A stretch of DNA of 64,000 nucleotides, taken from Paraburkholderia silviterrae (GTDB taxonomy: Bacteria; Pseudomonadota; Gammaproteobacteria; Burkholderiales; Burkholderiaceae). The stretch spans positions 1 to 64,000 of the forward strand of contig NZ_SMRP01000035.1 in NCBI RefSeq assembly GCF_004353915.1, in the 5' to 3' direction. Positions 16,965 to 25,407 of this stretch are shown here, in pieces; within the stretch, counting starts at the first letter, position 1; each line of letters starts with the position of its first letter. The translations under genes and the position numbers were made by a program. The notes below the pieces were generated by a model that searched no databases, was not told the DNA's origin, and was given only the letters and a program-made list of their open reading frames with translations.

Positions 16965-18564
16965 CCTCCGGCGGTTGCGCTGGCGGCCCGCCATCGACCA
17001 GCGCGTTGCGCGGGTCGGGCGGGGGGCCGTCGAATGCCGTCGCCTTGACCTGGTTGCGGCCGGCCTGCTTCGCGGCGTAGAGCGCCTCGTCCGCGGCGCG
17101 CAAGAGCGCATGCGCGCCCGTGCTTTCGCGCGGCATGCAGGTCGCGCAGCCCACGCTCACCGTCACCGAGCCGTGCTCGCTGTGCCCGTGCACGATGCCA
17201 AGGCGCTGCACGTTCGCGCGGATCTGCTCCGCGATGTTCAACGCGCCATCGGGCGGCGTGTTCGAGAGGATCACCGCGAACTCCTCGCCGCCGTAGCGCG
17301 CCGCCATGTCCGTCGCGCGATGGACGGTGGCCTCTATGGCGTGCGCCACGGCGGCGAGCACCTCGTCGCCTACCGCGTGCCCGTAGAAGTCGTTGAAGAG
17401 CTTGAAGCGGTCGATGTCGATGAAGAGGATCGAGATCGGCTCTGCCGCGCGGCGCGCGCGGTTCCACTCGCTCACGAGACGCAGATCGAGCGCGCGGCGG
17501 TTCGCGAGGCTGGTGAGGGCGTCCGTGACCGAAAGCCGGTGCAGCTCGGATTCCGCGCGCAGGCGCGCACGCAGACCGAATGCGAGCAGCCACGAGGAGA
17601 GCGCGACCACCACGCCGAATACGAGCGACATCGGCCCGTTGATCGCGACGCGCTGGTGCCACGCCGCGAGCGTGTCGTCGAGCGCGGGCGCGACCGCCAC
17701 GATCAGCGAAGTGTGCGGCACGCGCCGCCAGGTGTAGATGCGCGTCGTGCCGTCCTCGTCGTCGCGCGCGATGAACGAGCCCGCGCTCGCCTTGAGCATC
17801 GGCGCGACCTGCTGCTGCGAGGCGAGATTGGTGCCCACGTCGTAATCGGAGAACGGCTGGCGGGCGAGCAGCGTGCCGTCGTCTAGCATGATGAAGACGG
17901 TGCCGCGGCGGCCCACGTCGATACGGTCGAACAACTGCTGGAAATACGCGAGCCGCAGCGTGAGCACCACCACGCCGCCGAACGCGCCGTCGTAGGCGTT
18001 CGCGCGGCGCGAGAGCCCGATGGCGAATTGGCCTTCGTTCACGCGCGAGCGGAACGGATCGGAGATATACATGCCCACCGAGCGGCTGCGCTCCTGGGCG
18101 CGGAAATAATCGCGGTCGGCGAGATTGACGCTCGGGTAGTCGTGGCCGTCCGCCGATTCGACGATCTTGCCGTGCGCATCGACATAGAGGGCGCCGTCGA
18201 GATAAGCCGTGCCCGCCACCTTGCCGAAAATGAGCTTGCGGCGCAGGTCGCGCGGCAGCGCGGCCGTGCGCGGGTCGCGGATCGAATCGAGCGCGTCGGT
18301 CAGGATCAGGTCGTAGACACCGAAATTGGATTCGAGGTGCGCGGACATCAGCGAGACCAGCGTCCTGGAAGTCTGCCGCGCGTTCGCGAGCGCCTGCTCG
18401 CGCTGTTGCGCGAAGCCCGTGAACGCCAGCGCGACGATCGCGACGCCTACGAGCGTGCCCACGCAGCCCGGCACGAACGGATGGCGTCCAAGCCAGCGGA
18501 ACTGCGCCGCGAACGCATTGCGCACGGCACGGGTCAAGCGTGCGTGCAACGGCCTGGACGCCAT
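16933..18564 (-). CDS. Membrane diguanylate cyclase with extracytoplasmic Cache sensor
   Basis: A 543-residue protein. The ATG at 18564 has GGAGA about eight bases upstream. A first transmembrane segment (about 25-50) is followed by a periplasmic double-Cache (PDC-like) sensor to about residue 300 with a DRDYFRAQ motif. A second membrane segment and a GGDEF domain follow. The active site reads GGEEF, and RATD lies five residues before it, matching the inhibitory I-site (RxxD). It should make cyclic di-GMP under product feedback in response to an external ligand. Its last 32 bases overlap the end of the peroxidase gene on the other strand. Confidence 0.92.
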   Translation of the reverse strand: MASRPLHARLTRAVRNAFAAQFRWLGRHPFVPGCVGTLVGVAIVALAFTGFAQQREQALANARQTSRTLVSLMSAHLESNFGVYDLILTDALDSIRDPRTAALPRDLRRKLIFGKVAGTAYLDGALYVDAHGKIVESADGHDYPSVNLADRDYFRAQERSRSVGMYISDPFRSRVNEGQFAIGLSRRANAYDGAFGGVVVLTLRLAYFQQLFDRIDVGRRGTVFIMLDDGTLLARQPFSDYDVGTNLASQQQVAPMLKASAGSFIARDDEDGTTRIYTWRRVPHTSLIVAVAPALDDTLAAWHQRVAINGPMSLVFGVVVALSSWLLAFGLRARLRAESELHRLSVTDALTSLANRRALDLRLVSEWNRARRAAEPISILFIDIDRFKLFNDFYGHAVGDEVLAAVAHAIEATVHRATDMAARYGGEEFAVILSNTPPDGALNIAEQIRANVQRLGIVHGHSEHGSVTVSVGCATCMPRESTGAHALLRAADEALYAAKQAGRNQVKATAFDGPPPDPRNALVDGGPPAQPPEANSTTAPDRR

Positions 18565-18679
18565 GATCGGGGCTCTCCACGGGAGGGGGGCCAAGCGCGG
18601 GGCGCGCAAGCGGCGTGTCCTGCCCCCGCGCTGCTCGAGTCGATTGAATTGAGCGTGCCGCCACGGGCACGTGCTGCCA

Positions 18680-18706
18680 GGGCCCGTTATTGGCGTGAAC
18701 AGGCCC
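18680..18706. repeat. Short hairpin-forming repeat, copy 2
   Basis: 24 of 27 bases match the copy at 12411-12437, with the loop GCGTGAA and right arm CAGGCCC conserved and one mismatch in the left arm. Its last base is the first base of the stop codon (read on the plus strand) of the cytochrome gene ending at 18706, so it lies exactly at the 3' end of the oxidase operon and may act as a terminator or processing hairpin. Confidence 0.6.
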
Positions 18707-19491
18707 TAGTGCGCGCCGCCCGCGTACCAGGCCGCCGCCGCGTCGATTTCCTCAGGGGTCATGTTGCGCGCGATATTGCGCATCTGCTCGGAAATGTCGT
18801 TGTGACGCGTGCCGTCCGCGAAGGCCGCGAGCTGGGCCCTGGTGTAGGCCGCCGGCAAGCCGTCGAGCCACGGGCTGCCCACCTTGTGATCGACGCCGCC
18901 GTGGCACGCGGCGCACGCCGGGATATTGCGCAGCGGCGCGCCTTCCGAGACGATCGCGGGCGCATCGCCACGCACGCGCGCCGCGCTCGGCAGCGAGGCG
19001 TAGTAGGCCGCGAGGTCGCGCATGTCCTGGTCCGAGAGATTCTGCGCCATCGGCGACATGACCGCGCTCTGGCGCGCGCCGCTCTGGAAGTCGAGCAGCT
19101 CCTTGTACACCACGCTCGCGAACTGCCCCGCGAGATTCGGCGAATTGGCCTCGCTCATGCCGCGCGGGCCGTGGCACATCGTGCAGCGCAGCGAGAGCGT
19201 GGCGCCGCGCCCGATCGAGAGGCTCGTGGCGTCGTCGAGCATGTGCGGCGTGAGCTCGACCGTGCTGACCTTGTAGCCGGGTGTGATCGGTGTGCCCACC
19301 TGGTACCACTGGCGCGGCACGCCGGCTGCGCTGCAGATGGCGTTCCAGATGCCCTGGAAGTGCGGATCGCTTTGCGCCGAGGGCAGCCAGACGAAGCCGA
19401 TCAGCGCCGAGACCACGAGCACGAGGATCGTCGCGCCCACGCTCGCGCGAAACCACACATTGCGTAACGTGAACAGGCGTTCGTCGCTCAT
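18706..19491 (-). CDS. Di-haem cytochrome c, last gene of the oxidase operon
   Basis: A 261-residue membrane-anchored cytochrome whose ATG overlaps the stop of the subunit I gene (ATGA). An N-terminal hydrophobic segment (about 15-38) anchors it to the inner membrane. Two haem-binding motifs are visible, CTMCH near 103 and CAACH near 190, each in a cytochrome c domain with a downstream Met-containing region (ISEQMRNIARNM in the second). It probably delivers electrons to the CuA site of subunit II or replaces a cytochrome c pool. Translational coupling to subunit I supports a stoichiometric role in the oxidase complex. The stop lies in a hairpin repeat. Confidence 0.9.
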   Translation of the reverse strand: MSDERLFTLRNVWFRASVGATILVLVVSALIGFVWLPSAQSDPHFQGIWNAICSAAGVPRQWYQVGTPITPGYKVSTVELTPHMLDDATSLSIGRGATLSLRCTMCHGPRGMSEANSPNLAGQFASVVYKELLDFQSGARQSAVMSPMAQNLSDQDMRDLAAYYASLPSAARVRGDAPAIVSEGAPLRNIPACAACHGGVDHKVGSPWLDGLPAAYTRAQLAAFADGTRHNDISEQMRNIARNMTPEEIDAAAAWYAGGAH

Positions 19492-21113
19492 CGCGGCGCT
19501 CCAATCGGAATCGCGGGCACGGCCGTGTTGGGTGTCGCGAGCAGTTGGGCGATGGGGTAGCCGTAGTTGGTGATCGTGAGGGCGATCATCAGCACGATCC
19601 ACAGCGCGAAGCTGTTCAGCGCGGCGGGCAGCACGGGCGACTCATGCACCGGCGCGCTGAAGCGGTATTCCTCGCTCGTCTGCGTGGCGCCGCGATGGCC
19701 CTGCAGCAGCACCACGAAGAACAGGATTGCGGAGATCACGAGTATCAGCCCGCCCACGGCCGAGATCGTCACGAGGCTCGCCTGCGCGGCGAGCGCGGGG
19801 TCGCTGTAATCGAAATAGGCCATGCGGCGCGGCATGCCGAGAATGCCGACCAGGTGCCACGGAAACGTCGTCACGATCATGCCGATGAACCACAGCCACA
19901 GCTGCCAGCGCATGAGCCGCCAGTTGGTGAGCGCGCGGCCCGTGAGCTGCGGCCATAAATCGTAGGCGATGGCGAAGTACATGATGACGATCGCGCCGCC
20001 GTAGATCAGGTGAAAGTGGCCCGTGACCCATTGCGTGTTGTGGATGGGCTGATCGAGCTGGTAGCTCATGTTGATGAGCCCGCCCGCGCCGCCGAAGCCG
20101 AGCATCACGAATGAGAACGCCACGGCGAGCATCTGCGGGTTGTGCCACGGCAGCTTCGCGATCCAGCCGAACGTGCCCTTGCCGCCGCGCAGCCGCCCCG
20201 CGATCTCGACCGAGGCGCAGATCGTGAAGACCGTGAGCAGCGTGGGCACGGCCACGAGCGCCGTGAACACCGACTGCAGGAACTTGAAGCCCGAGCCTAC
20301 TTGCGGGTCGGTGAAGAGGTGGTGCAGGCCGATGGGCATCGCCACCACGAGGAACAAGATGAAGGAGATGCGCGCCATCGCGTCGCTATAAAGACGCCCG
20401 CCGATCGCGCGTGGAATGATCGTGTAATAGGCGATGTAGGCGGGCATGAGCCAGAAGTAGACGATGGCGTGCAGCGTCCACGAGAAAAACACGCGCGCGA
20501 GGCCCGCGTCGATGGTGTTACGCAAGCCGAGCGCGACGGGCAGGATCTGGAACAGCACCTCGATGGCTGCGCCCACTGCGGTCCAGCCCCACAGATACGC
20601 GCCCGCCGTGGTCGCGAACATCGCGAGCGGCACCGGCTTGCCGCGGTTCTCGCGCCGCCATGCCGCGAGATTCACGCTCATCAGCGCGACCCAGACCCAC
20701 GAGCCCACCACCACGAGCACGACGCCGACGTAATAGAACACGTTGCCGATCATCGGCGGATAGAAGGTATAGAGCACCGAGGCACGGCCGAGCGCGACGG
20801 GAACGGAAGCGGTCACCGCGCCGAGCGCGAGCAGGATGAAGCCGAGCCATGCCCAGCGCACGCCCACGAGCGGCCGCTTGAGCGCGAGCTCGCTGACTGC
20901 GTAGCCGAAGCCCATGGCGATGAGCGTGGGGAACGCGTAGCCCATCACGGTGCCGTGCTCGGTCACCGAGCGGTAGTAGAGCTCGGGGTCGTGCAGCCAC
21001 GGATGCAGCGGGCTGCGCACGAGCATCTGCCACGCGCCGAGCAGCAGCGCGACCCCGAACAGGATGAACGCGAGCCAGAAGTGGGCGAGCACGAGGCGCT
21101 TGTTATTTAACAC
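19488..21113 (-). CDS. Haem-copper oxidase subunit I, B-type (ba3-like)
   Basis: A 541-residue polytopic protein with about 13 membrane segments, the catalytic subunit of a terminal oxidase that reduces oxygen to water and pumps protons. His53 in TEHGT is a low-spin haem ligand. His215 with Tyr219 (HAIVY) is the CuB His-Tyr pair. His264/His265 are further CuB ligands, and His366/His368 in TGHFH bind the high-spin and low-spin haems. The segment HAIVYFWLMPAY matches B-family ba3 oxidases, in which it reads HPxVYFWLxPAY; the Pro is Ala here. The A-type Glu of HPEVY is absent. It overlaps subunit II by 11 bases and the next cytochrome by 4, indicating one transcript. Confidence 0.94.
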   Translation of the reverse strand: MLNNKRLVLAHFWLAFILFGVALLLGAWQMLVRSPLHPWLHDPELYYRSVTEHGTVMGYAFPTLIAMGFGYAVSELALKRPLVGVRWAWLGFILLALGAVTASVPVALGRASVLYTFYPPMIGNVFYYVGVVLVVVGSWVWVALMSVNLAAWRRENRGKPVPLAMFATTAGAYLWGWTAVGAAIEVLFQILPVALGLRNTIDAGLARVFFSWTLHAIVYFWLMPAYIAYYTIIPRAIGGRLYSDAMARISFILFLVVAMPIGLHHLFTDPQVGSGFKFLQSVFTALVAVPTLLTVFTICASVEIAGRLRGGKGTFGWIAKLPWHNPQMLAVAFSFVMLGFGGAGGLINMSYQLDQPIHNTQWVTGHFHLIYGGAIVIMYFAIAYDLWPQLTGRALTNWRLMRWQLWLWFIGMIVTTFPWHLVGILGMPRRMAYFDYSDPALAAQASLVTISAVGGLILVISAILFFVVLLQGHRGATQTSEEYRFSAPVHESPVLPAALNSFALWIVLMIALTITNYGYPIAQLLATPNTAVPAIPIGAPR

Positions 21114-21681
21114 AGCTCAGTCTCCGCGAAGGGTTCTCCGCAAGGGCCGCCATCTGCATGAAGGCGTCGCGCTCGACAACCTTCACGTGTGCCCACATGC
21201 CCTGGTGACCCGTGCCGCAATACTCGTGGCACGGCATGAGGTGATCGCCGGGCTTCTCGAAGGTCGTGCGGAAGGTGGAGACATAGCCCGGCTCGACCAT
21301 CGAATTGAGGTTCGTGTCGGTCACGAGAAAGCCGTGCACGACGTCGGCGCTGGTGGCGCGGAAGGTGATGGGCACGCCCGCCGGCACCACGATGCATTGC
21401 GGCGTGAACGAGTACTGTTGTGCGAGCACGCGCACCGTGACGGAGCCGTCCGGCTCGAGCGCGCTGCCCAGATTCGTTTCGACGAATTCGCCGGAGACGT
21501 GCAGCGTTTGCGGGTCGATGGTCTCGACGCGCGAAGGCGGCATCATCGACCAGTGCAGGCCGGTGAAGATCACCATCGCCACCAGCACGAGAACGAGCGC
21601 CACCATCAGCGTGGCCCAGCGGCGCTCCACGCGCGCGGCAACTTCGGCGCTGGCATGGGGATCGGTTGGATGCGTGGACAT
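21103..21681 (-). CDS. Cytochrome c oxidase subunit II (CuA subunit)
   Basis: A 192-residue protein with one N-terminal membrane segment (about 22-42) and a periplasmic cupredoxin domain. The binuclear CuA ligands are all present: His116, and Cys151, Glu153, Cys155, His159 and Met162 in CHEYCGTGHQGM. It accepts electrons from a cytochrome c and passes them to subunit I. A single anchor is typical of B-type oxidases, where A-type subunit II has two. It overlaps the start of subunit I by 11 bases. No cytochrome c domain is fused to its C-terminus; the separate multihaem genes in the operon presumably supply that function. Confidence 0.94.
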   Translation of the reverse strand: MSTHPTDPHASAEVAARVERRWATLMVALVLVLVAMVIFTGLHWSMMPPSRVETIDPQTLHVSGEFVETNLGSALEPDGSVTVRVLAQQYSFTPQCIVVPAGVPITFRATSADVVHGFLVTDTNLNSMVEPGYVSTFRTTFEKPGDHLMPCHEYCGTGHQGMWAHVKVVERDAFMQMAALAENPSRRLSCVK

Positions 21682-21729
21682 GAGGGCGGTTGGCGCGAGG
21701 ATGGAGTGAGGAGGTGATGGCCGGCTCAG

Positions 21730-21912
21730 TTATTGAATGACGCCGCGAGGCAGGAACACCCAGAAATAGAACGCAAACCAGATCGCGGCCACGATGGCCG
21801 TGGCAATGCCGGCGAGCGCGAGCGCGCCGCCTGGGCCACGACGCACGATCTCGTCGACCTGCTCGTGCTGCGGGGGCTCACCGGGCTGTTGCGGAACGGG
21901 AGTCTCGATCAT
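21730..21912 (-). CDS. Small single-pass oxidase subunit (IIa-like)
   Basis: A 60-residue protein with a proline-rich, acidic cytoplasmic head (residues 1-25) and one membrane segment (ALALAGIATAIVAAIWFAFYFWVF, about 30-54). It ends with LPRGVIQ. It sits 48 bases before subunit II, the position in which ba3-type oxidase operons encode the small subunit IIa that completes the missing second helix of subunit II. The assignment rests on size, topology and position, since such small subunits share little sequence. Confidence 0.75.
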   Translation of the reverse strand: MIETPVPQQPGEPPQHEQVDEIVRRGPGGALALAGIATAIVAAIWFAFYFWVFLPRGVIQ

Positions 21913-21958
21913 CGCGGCCTCGGGTTGAAACGCAGTTTAAAAACCTCGCAACCACCGC

Positions 21959-23320
21959 TCAGAAAAGCGGCGCCGAGCGCAGCGCATTCACTTCCTGCGC
22001 GGAAACCGGCGTGCCGTGGTTGCCCCATGCCGTGCGGATATAGGTGACCACGGCGGCGACTTCCTCGTCGGAGAGCAATTGCGCGAACGGCGGCATGCCG
22101 TACGGCATCGGGTTCTTCTTGGTGCCCGGCGCGTAGCCGCCGTTGAGCACCATGCGGATGGGGTTCACCGCCGAATTCATCTGGATCGACTGGTTGTTCG
22201 CGAGCGGCGGGAAATGCGGCAGCTTCCCCTGGCCTTCGGTGGCGTGGCATTCCGCGCACTGCGCCTCGTAGATCTTCTTGCCGAGCGGCGCGAGACGGTT
22301 GGCTTCCTCGGTCACGAACGGGCTCTTGGGCGACTTGTCGACCTCATTGGTGTGGCCCGGCAGCGACTTCAGATAGACGGCCACGGCGCGCACGTCGTCT
22401 TCGGTGAGGTACTGGAAGCTGTCGTAGACCACTTCGGCCATCGGCCCGTACACGGCACCGCGGTTGGACACGCCGGCGTGCAGCAGATCGACGATATCGT
22501 CGATGCTCCAGTCGCCGAGGCCCGCCTCCTTGTTCGAGGTGAGCGAAGGCGCGTACCAGTTCTGCAGCGGGATCAGGCCACCCTGGAATTCCTTGGAGGC
22601 CGTGTTGCCGCCGAGCGCGTTGATCTCCGTGTGGCACATCGTGCAGTGCCCGAGACCCTCGACCAGATACGCGCCGCGATTCCACTCCACCGACTGCTTC
22701 GGATCGGGCTTGAACTCGCCCGCGCGGAAGAACAGCGCGCGCCAGCCGAGCAGGAGCTGGCGCTGGTTATAGGGAAAGCGCAGCGTATGCGCGCGATTGG
22801 GCTGATGCACGGGCGGCGTGGAAAGCAGATACGCGTAGATCGCGTCGGAGTCGGCGCGCGTGACTTTGGTGTACGAAGCGAACGGCATCGCGGGGTAGAG
22901 CAGCGTGCCGTCGCGCGATTTGCCTTCGTGCAGCATGCGGTAGAACTCGTCGGCGCTCCACGCGCCGATGCCGTATTCCTTGTCCGACGAGATATTCGGC
23001 GTGTAGAGCGTGCCGAACGGCGTTTCCATCGGGCGGCCGCCGCCGAACATCGGCTGCGAAGGCACGGTATGGCAGGCGATGCAGTCGCCCGCGCGCGAGA
23101 GATACTCGCCGCGCACGAGCAGCTCTGCATTGCTCGCCACGGGCTTGGCGTTGGCCGATGCCGCCGCTGCTGCTGCGGCGGCCGCATCCGCGGCATTGGC
23201 GGTGGGCGCGCCGGTTTGCGCGTGCGTGAGCGCAGTGCCCGTGCACCAGAGCGCGGCGCTCAGCGTCAGGGCGCGCGCGAAGCTTTTCGCGCGTGCTCGC
23301 GCCAACGCGGGGGCCGGCAT
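21959..23320 (-). CDS. Tri-haem cytochrome c (alcohol/gluconate dehydrogenase cytochrome-subunit type)
   Basis: A 453-residue periplasmic cytochrome. A signal peptide (about 1-34) is followed by a low-complexity alanine run and then three cytochrome c domains with motifs CIACH, CTMCH and CAECH. Each is in the context typical of membrane dehydrogenase cytochrome subunits (GGRPMETPFGTLYTPNIS, WSADEFYRMLHEGKSRDG). I prefer the ATG at 23320; a GTG at 23350 with weak GAGG is possible and would add ten residues. It ends 46 bases before the small oxidase subunit gene. No dehydrogenase flavoprotein or quinoprotein gene is adjacent, so in this operon it more likely feeds electrons to the oxidase. Confidence 0.9.
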   Translation of the reverse strand: MPAPALARARAKSFARALTLSAALWCTGTALTHAQTGAPTANAADAAAAAAAAASANAKPVASNAELLVRGEYLSRAGDCIACHTVPSQPMFGGGRPMETPFGTLYTPNISSDKEYGIGAWSADEFYRMLHEGKSRDGTLLYPAMPFASYTKVTRADSDAIYAYLLSTPPVHQPNRAHTLRFPYNQRQLLLGWRALFFRAGEFKPDPKQSVEWNRGAYLVEGLGHCTMCHTEINALGGNTASKEFQGGLIPLQNWYAPSLTSNKEAGLGDWSIDDIVDLLHAGVSNRGAVYGPMAEVVYDSFQYLTEDDVRAVAVYLKSLPGHTNEVDKSPKSPFVTEEANRLAPLGKKIYEAQCAECHATEGQGKLPHFPPLANNQSIQMNSAVNPIRMVLNGGYAPGTKKNPMPYGMPPFAQLLSDEEVAAVVTYIRTAWGNHGTPVSAQEVNALRSAPLF

Positions 23321-23363
23321 CGTCGGGATGAGGGATCGAAGTTTGCGCACGTCGAGGCCTCGG

Positions 23364-24071
23364 CTAGTGGGGGACGCTGCCGCACGCGAGCGGCAAGGGC
23401 GAGGGCGCTGCGGGCATCGGGTTAGCCGGCGCGGGCTGCGCGGCGAGCCAGGCGGCGATGGCCGTGATGTCGCGCTCGGAGAGCAGCGAGGCGATGTCGT
23501 GCATGCAGTCCGGGCTGGCGGCGCGGCGCGCGCCGTAGCGGAACGCGCCCAGTTGTGCGCTGATGTAGTCGGCATGCAGGCCCACGAGGCCCGGAATGGC
23601 GGGCTGCATGCCGGTGAGCGAGGCGCCGTGGCAGGCCGCGCACGCTGGCACCTTGCGGCTGGCCTCGCCGTTCATGACGAGCGACTTGCCGAGCGCGAGC
23701 ATGGCCGCATCCACCTTGGGCGTGGCGGGCGGCGGATACGGCGGATGCTCTTGCGCGAAGAACTCGGCGATCTGCTTCAAATAGGCATCGGGCAGATACG
23801 CGAGCAGATAGTTCATCGGCGGGTAACTGCGGCCGCCGTCGCGAAACGCGATGAGCTGGTTGTAGAGATAGCCGGCGGGCTTGCCGGCGAGGCGCGGGAA
23901 GTAGTCGTTGTCGGTGCCTTCGCCGTGTGCGCCGTGACACGCGGCGCAGCCCATCACGCGGGCCTGCATGGTGTCAGGCGCGCGCTCCGCGGGTGGCGCC
24001 GCGAAGGGCGCGGCGCACGGCAGCGCGAGCGCAAGGGCACAGAGGACAACGCGGACGATGCGGTTTCTCAA
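23364..24071 (-). CDS. Di-haem cytochrome c, first gene of the oxidase operon
   Basis: A 235-residue periplasmic protein. The start chosen is TTG at 24071, preceded by GAGGGA at good spacing and opening directly into a signal peptide (RNRIVRVVLCALALALPCAA). An in-frame ATG at 24113 would put 14 extra polar residues before the signal. Two CAACH haem motifs define two cytochrome c domains; the first has CAACHGAHGEG and a DYFPRLAGKPAGY segment typical of cytochrome c4-like proteins. It is the promoter-proximal gene of the oxidase operon, so its expression probably equals or exceeds that of the rest. Confidence 0.87.
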   Translation of the reverse strand: MRNRIVRVVLCALALALPCAAPFAAPPAERAPDTMQARVMGCAACHGAHGEGTDNDYFPRLAGKPAGYLYNQLIAFRDGGRSYPPMNYLLAYLPDAYLKQIAEFFAQEHPPYPPPATPKVDAAMLALGKSLVMNGEASRKVPACAACHGASLTGMQPAIPGLVGLHADYISAQLGAFRYGARRAASPDCMHDIASLLSERDITAIAAWLAAQPAPANPMPAAPSPLPLACGSVPH

Positions 24072-24591
24072 TGATTCCCTCGTTGCGGATTGTGGACGGC
24101 AGGGACGGCACAAGCGCGATGCGATTCGGTATCAGTTGAGGCGTCGTCCGGCACGGTGATGGGCTCGCTCTTGTGCTGCGCCTTGAAGGCGCAGCGTGGC
24201 GACCGCGTTCCGGCACGCATCTTCTGGAGCACATTATCGTGGAAAAACGTGCGCTGTCGAGTTGAACGTGTACAAATTATCGACGACGGCTTTTTCGATT
24301 CGGCCTTTAAATAAGGACGTTTGCTAACGCATCCATATTGAGGATCAAACGCGGCTTGCATCGATAACTACGGAATCCGAATCAATTGATGCGGCCATGC
24401 GACTTTGTCCGGCGACGATTGCGCCCATCGTGCGCGGGCCGTCAATCATGCTGGCCGACCTAGTTGTCCGATGTCTTCGGTCTTGCGCCGGAGTCATGCG
24501 AAGCGGCGCTGGCGCGAGCGATGCGACGGCGGGGCGTGCGGTTGTCCGACGACGTATAATGAAACGAAACTCGCATCCCAAGGAGAGGACG
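24072..24591. other. Intergenic region of 520 bases between the oxidase operon and the GntR gene
   Basis: No convincing gene. It should hold the divergent promoters of both units. Visible elements: a hairpin at 24175-24195 (GCTGCGCC/GGCGCAGC, 5-base loop), an AT-rich stretch at about 24240-24390, and an exact TATAAT at 24555-24560, 31 bases before the regulator start. The last has no recognisable -35 box at the right distance, so it is only a weak promoter candidate. Confidence 0.5.
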
Positions 24592-25329
24592 ATGGCCGAT
24601 TCGAGCGCCGCGCCCATACCCACCCGCACCCGCAATCTTGCCGAACAGGCCGTCAATTACATCAACGAGCAGATCGCTTCGCGCATGCTCAAGCCCGGCG
24701 ACAAGCTGCCGACCGAAAGCAGTCTCATGGGCACGCTAGGCGTGAGCCGCACCGTGGTGCGCGAGGCCATCTCGCGGCTGCAGGCCATGTCGGTGATCGA
24801 GACGCGTCACGGCATCGGCAGCTTCGTGCTGGAGCCGCGCCGCGAGCCGCTCGATCTCGAGGTCGTGCCGGCGAGCACGCTCAACGACCTGCTCTCGGTG
24901 CTCGAGCTGCGCATCAGCCTCGAAACGGAATGCGCCGGGCTCGCCGCGCAGCGCGCGAGCGAGCGCGATCTCGCGAATATCCGCACGGCGCTCGACGCGA
25001 TTTCGGCCGCCACGCGCTCGGGCGGTGACAGCGCCAACGCCGACCTGCAGTTCCATGTCTCAGTGGCGCGCGCCACCGGCAACCGCTATTTCGTCGACAT
25101 CCTCACGCAGATGGGCGCGGCGCTCATTCCGCGTCATCGCATCGATTCGGCCGGTATCGCGCACAGCGATCCCAAGGCCTATGCCGAACTCGTGAACCGC
25201 GAGCACGAGAGCATTTTCGAAGCCATCGCCAGGCACGATTCCGAAAGCGCGCGCGCGGCGATGCGCATGCATCTGTCGAGCAGCAGGGAGCGGTTGAGGC
25301 GGGCGGCGGCAGCGGGGGAGGGGGCTTGA
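24592..25329 (+). CDS. FadR-subfamily GntR regulator, probable glucarate-locus repressor
   Basis: A 245-residue regulator starting at an ATG with AAGGAGAGG immediately upstream, so the upstream in-frame codons are excluded. Residues about 15-82 are the GntR winged helix-turn-helix (LKPGDKLPTESSLMGTLGVSRTVVREAISRL, then GIGSFV on the wing). The C-terminal part is an all-helical FCD ligand-binding domain with likely metal or acid-binding Asp and His residues (DLQFHVSVARATGN, NREHESIFEAI). Members near sugar-acid genes sense acids such as glucarate or galactonate. It converges with the semialdehyde dehydrogenase gene. Three operator-like sites about 2 kb away lie between that gene and the transporter. 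Confidence 0.9.
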   Translation: MADSSAAPIPTRTRNLAEQAVNYINEQIASRMLKPGDKLPTESSLMGTLGVSRTVVREAISRLQAMSVIETRHGIGSFVLEPRREPLDLEVVPASTLNDLLSVLELRISLETECAGLAAQRASERDLANIRTALDAISAATRSGGDSANADLQFHVSVARATGNRYFVDILTQMGAALIPRHRIDSAGIAHSDPKAYAELVNREHESIFEAIARHDSESARAAMRMHLSSSRERLRRAAAAGEGA

Positions 25330-25407
25330 TAAGAGAAGAGCGATATTGTTTCGCTCGCGGTGACAAACGACGCGCCGGACGACATAGCCGGTCAGCGCGC
25401 CGATCGA

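Noticed and set aside
24555..24560. Exact TATAAT upstream of the GntR gene as a promoter
   Set aside because: No acceptable -35 box at 16-18 bases and no extended -10; kept only as a note in the intergenic entry.
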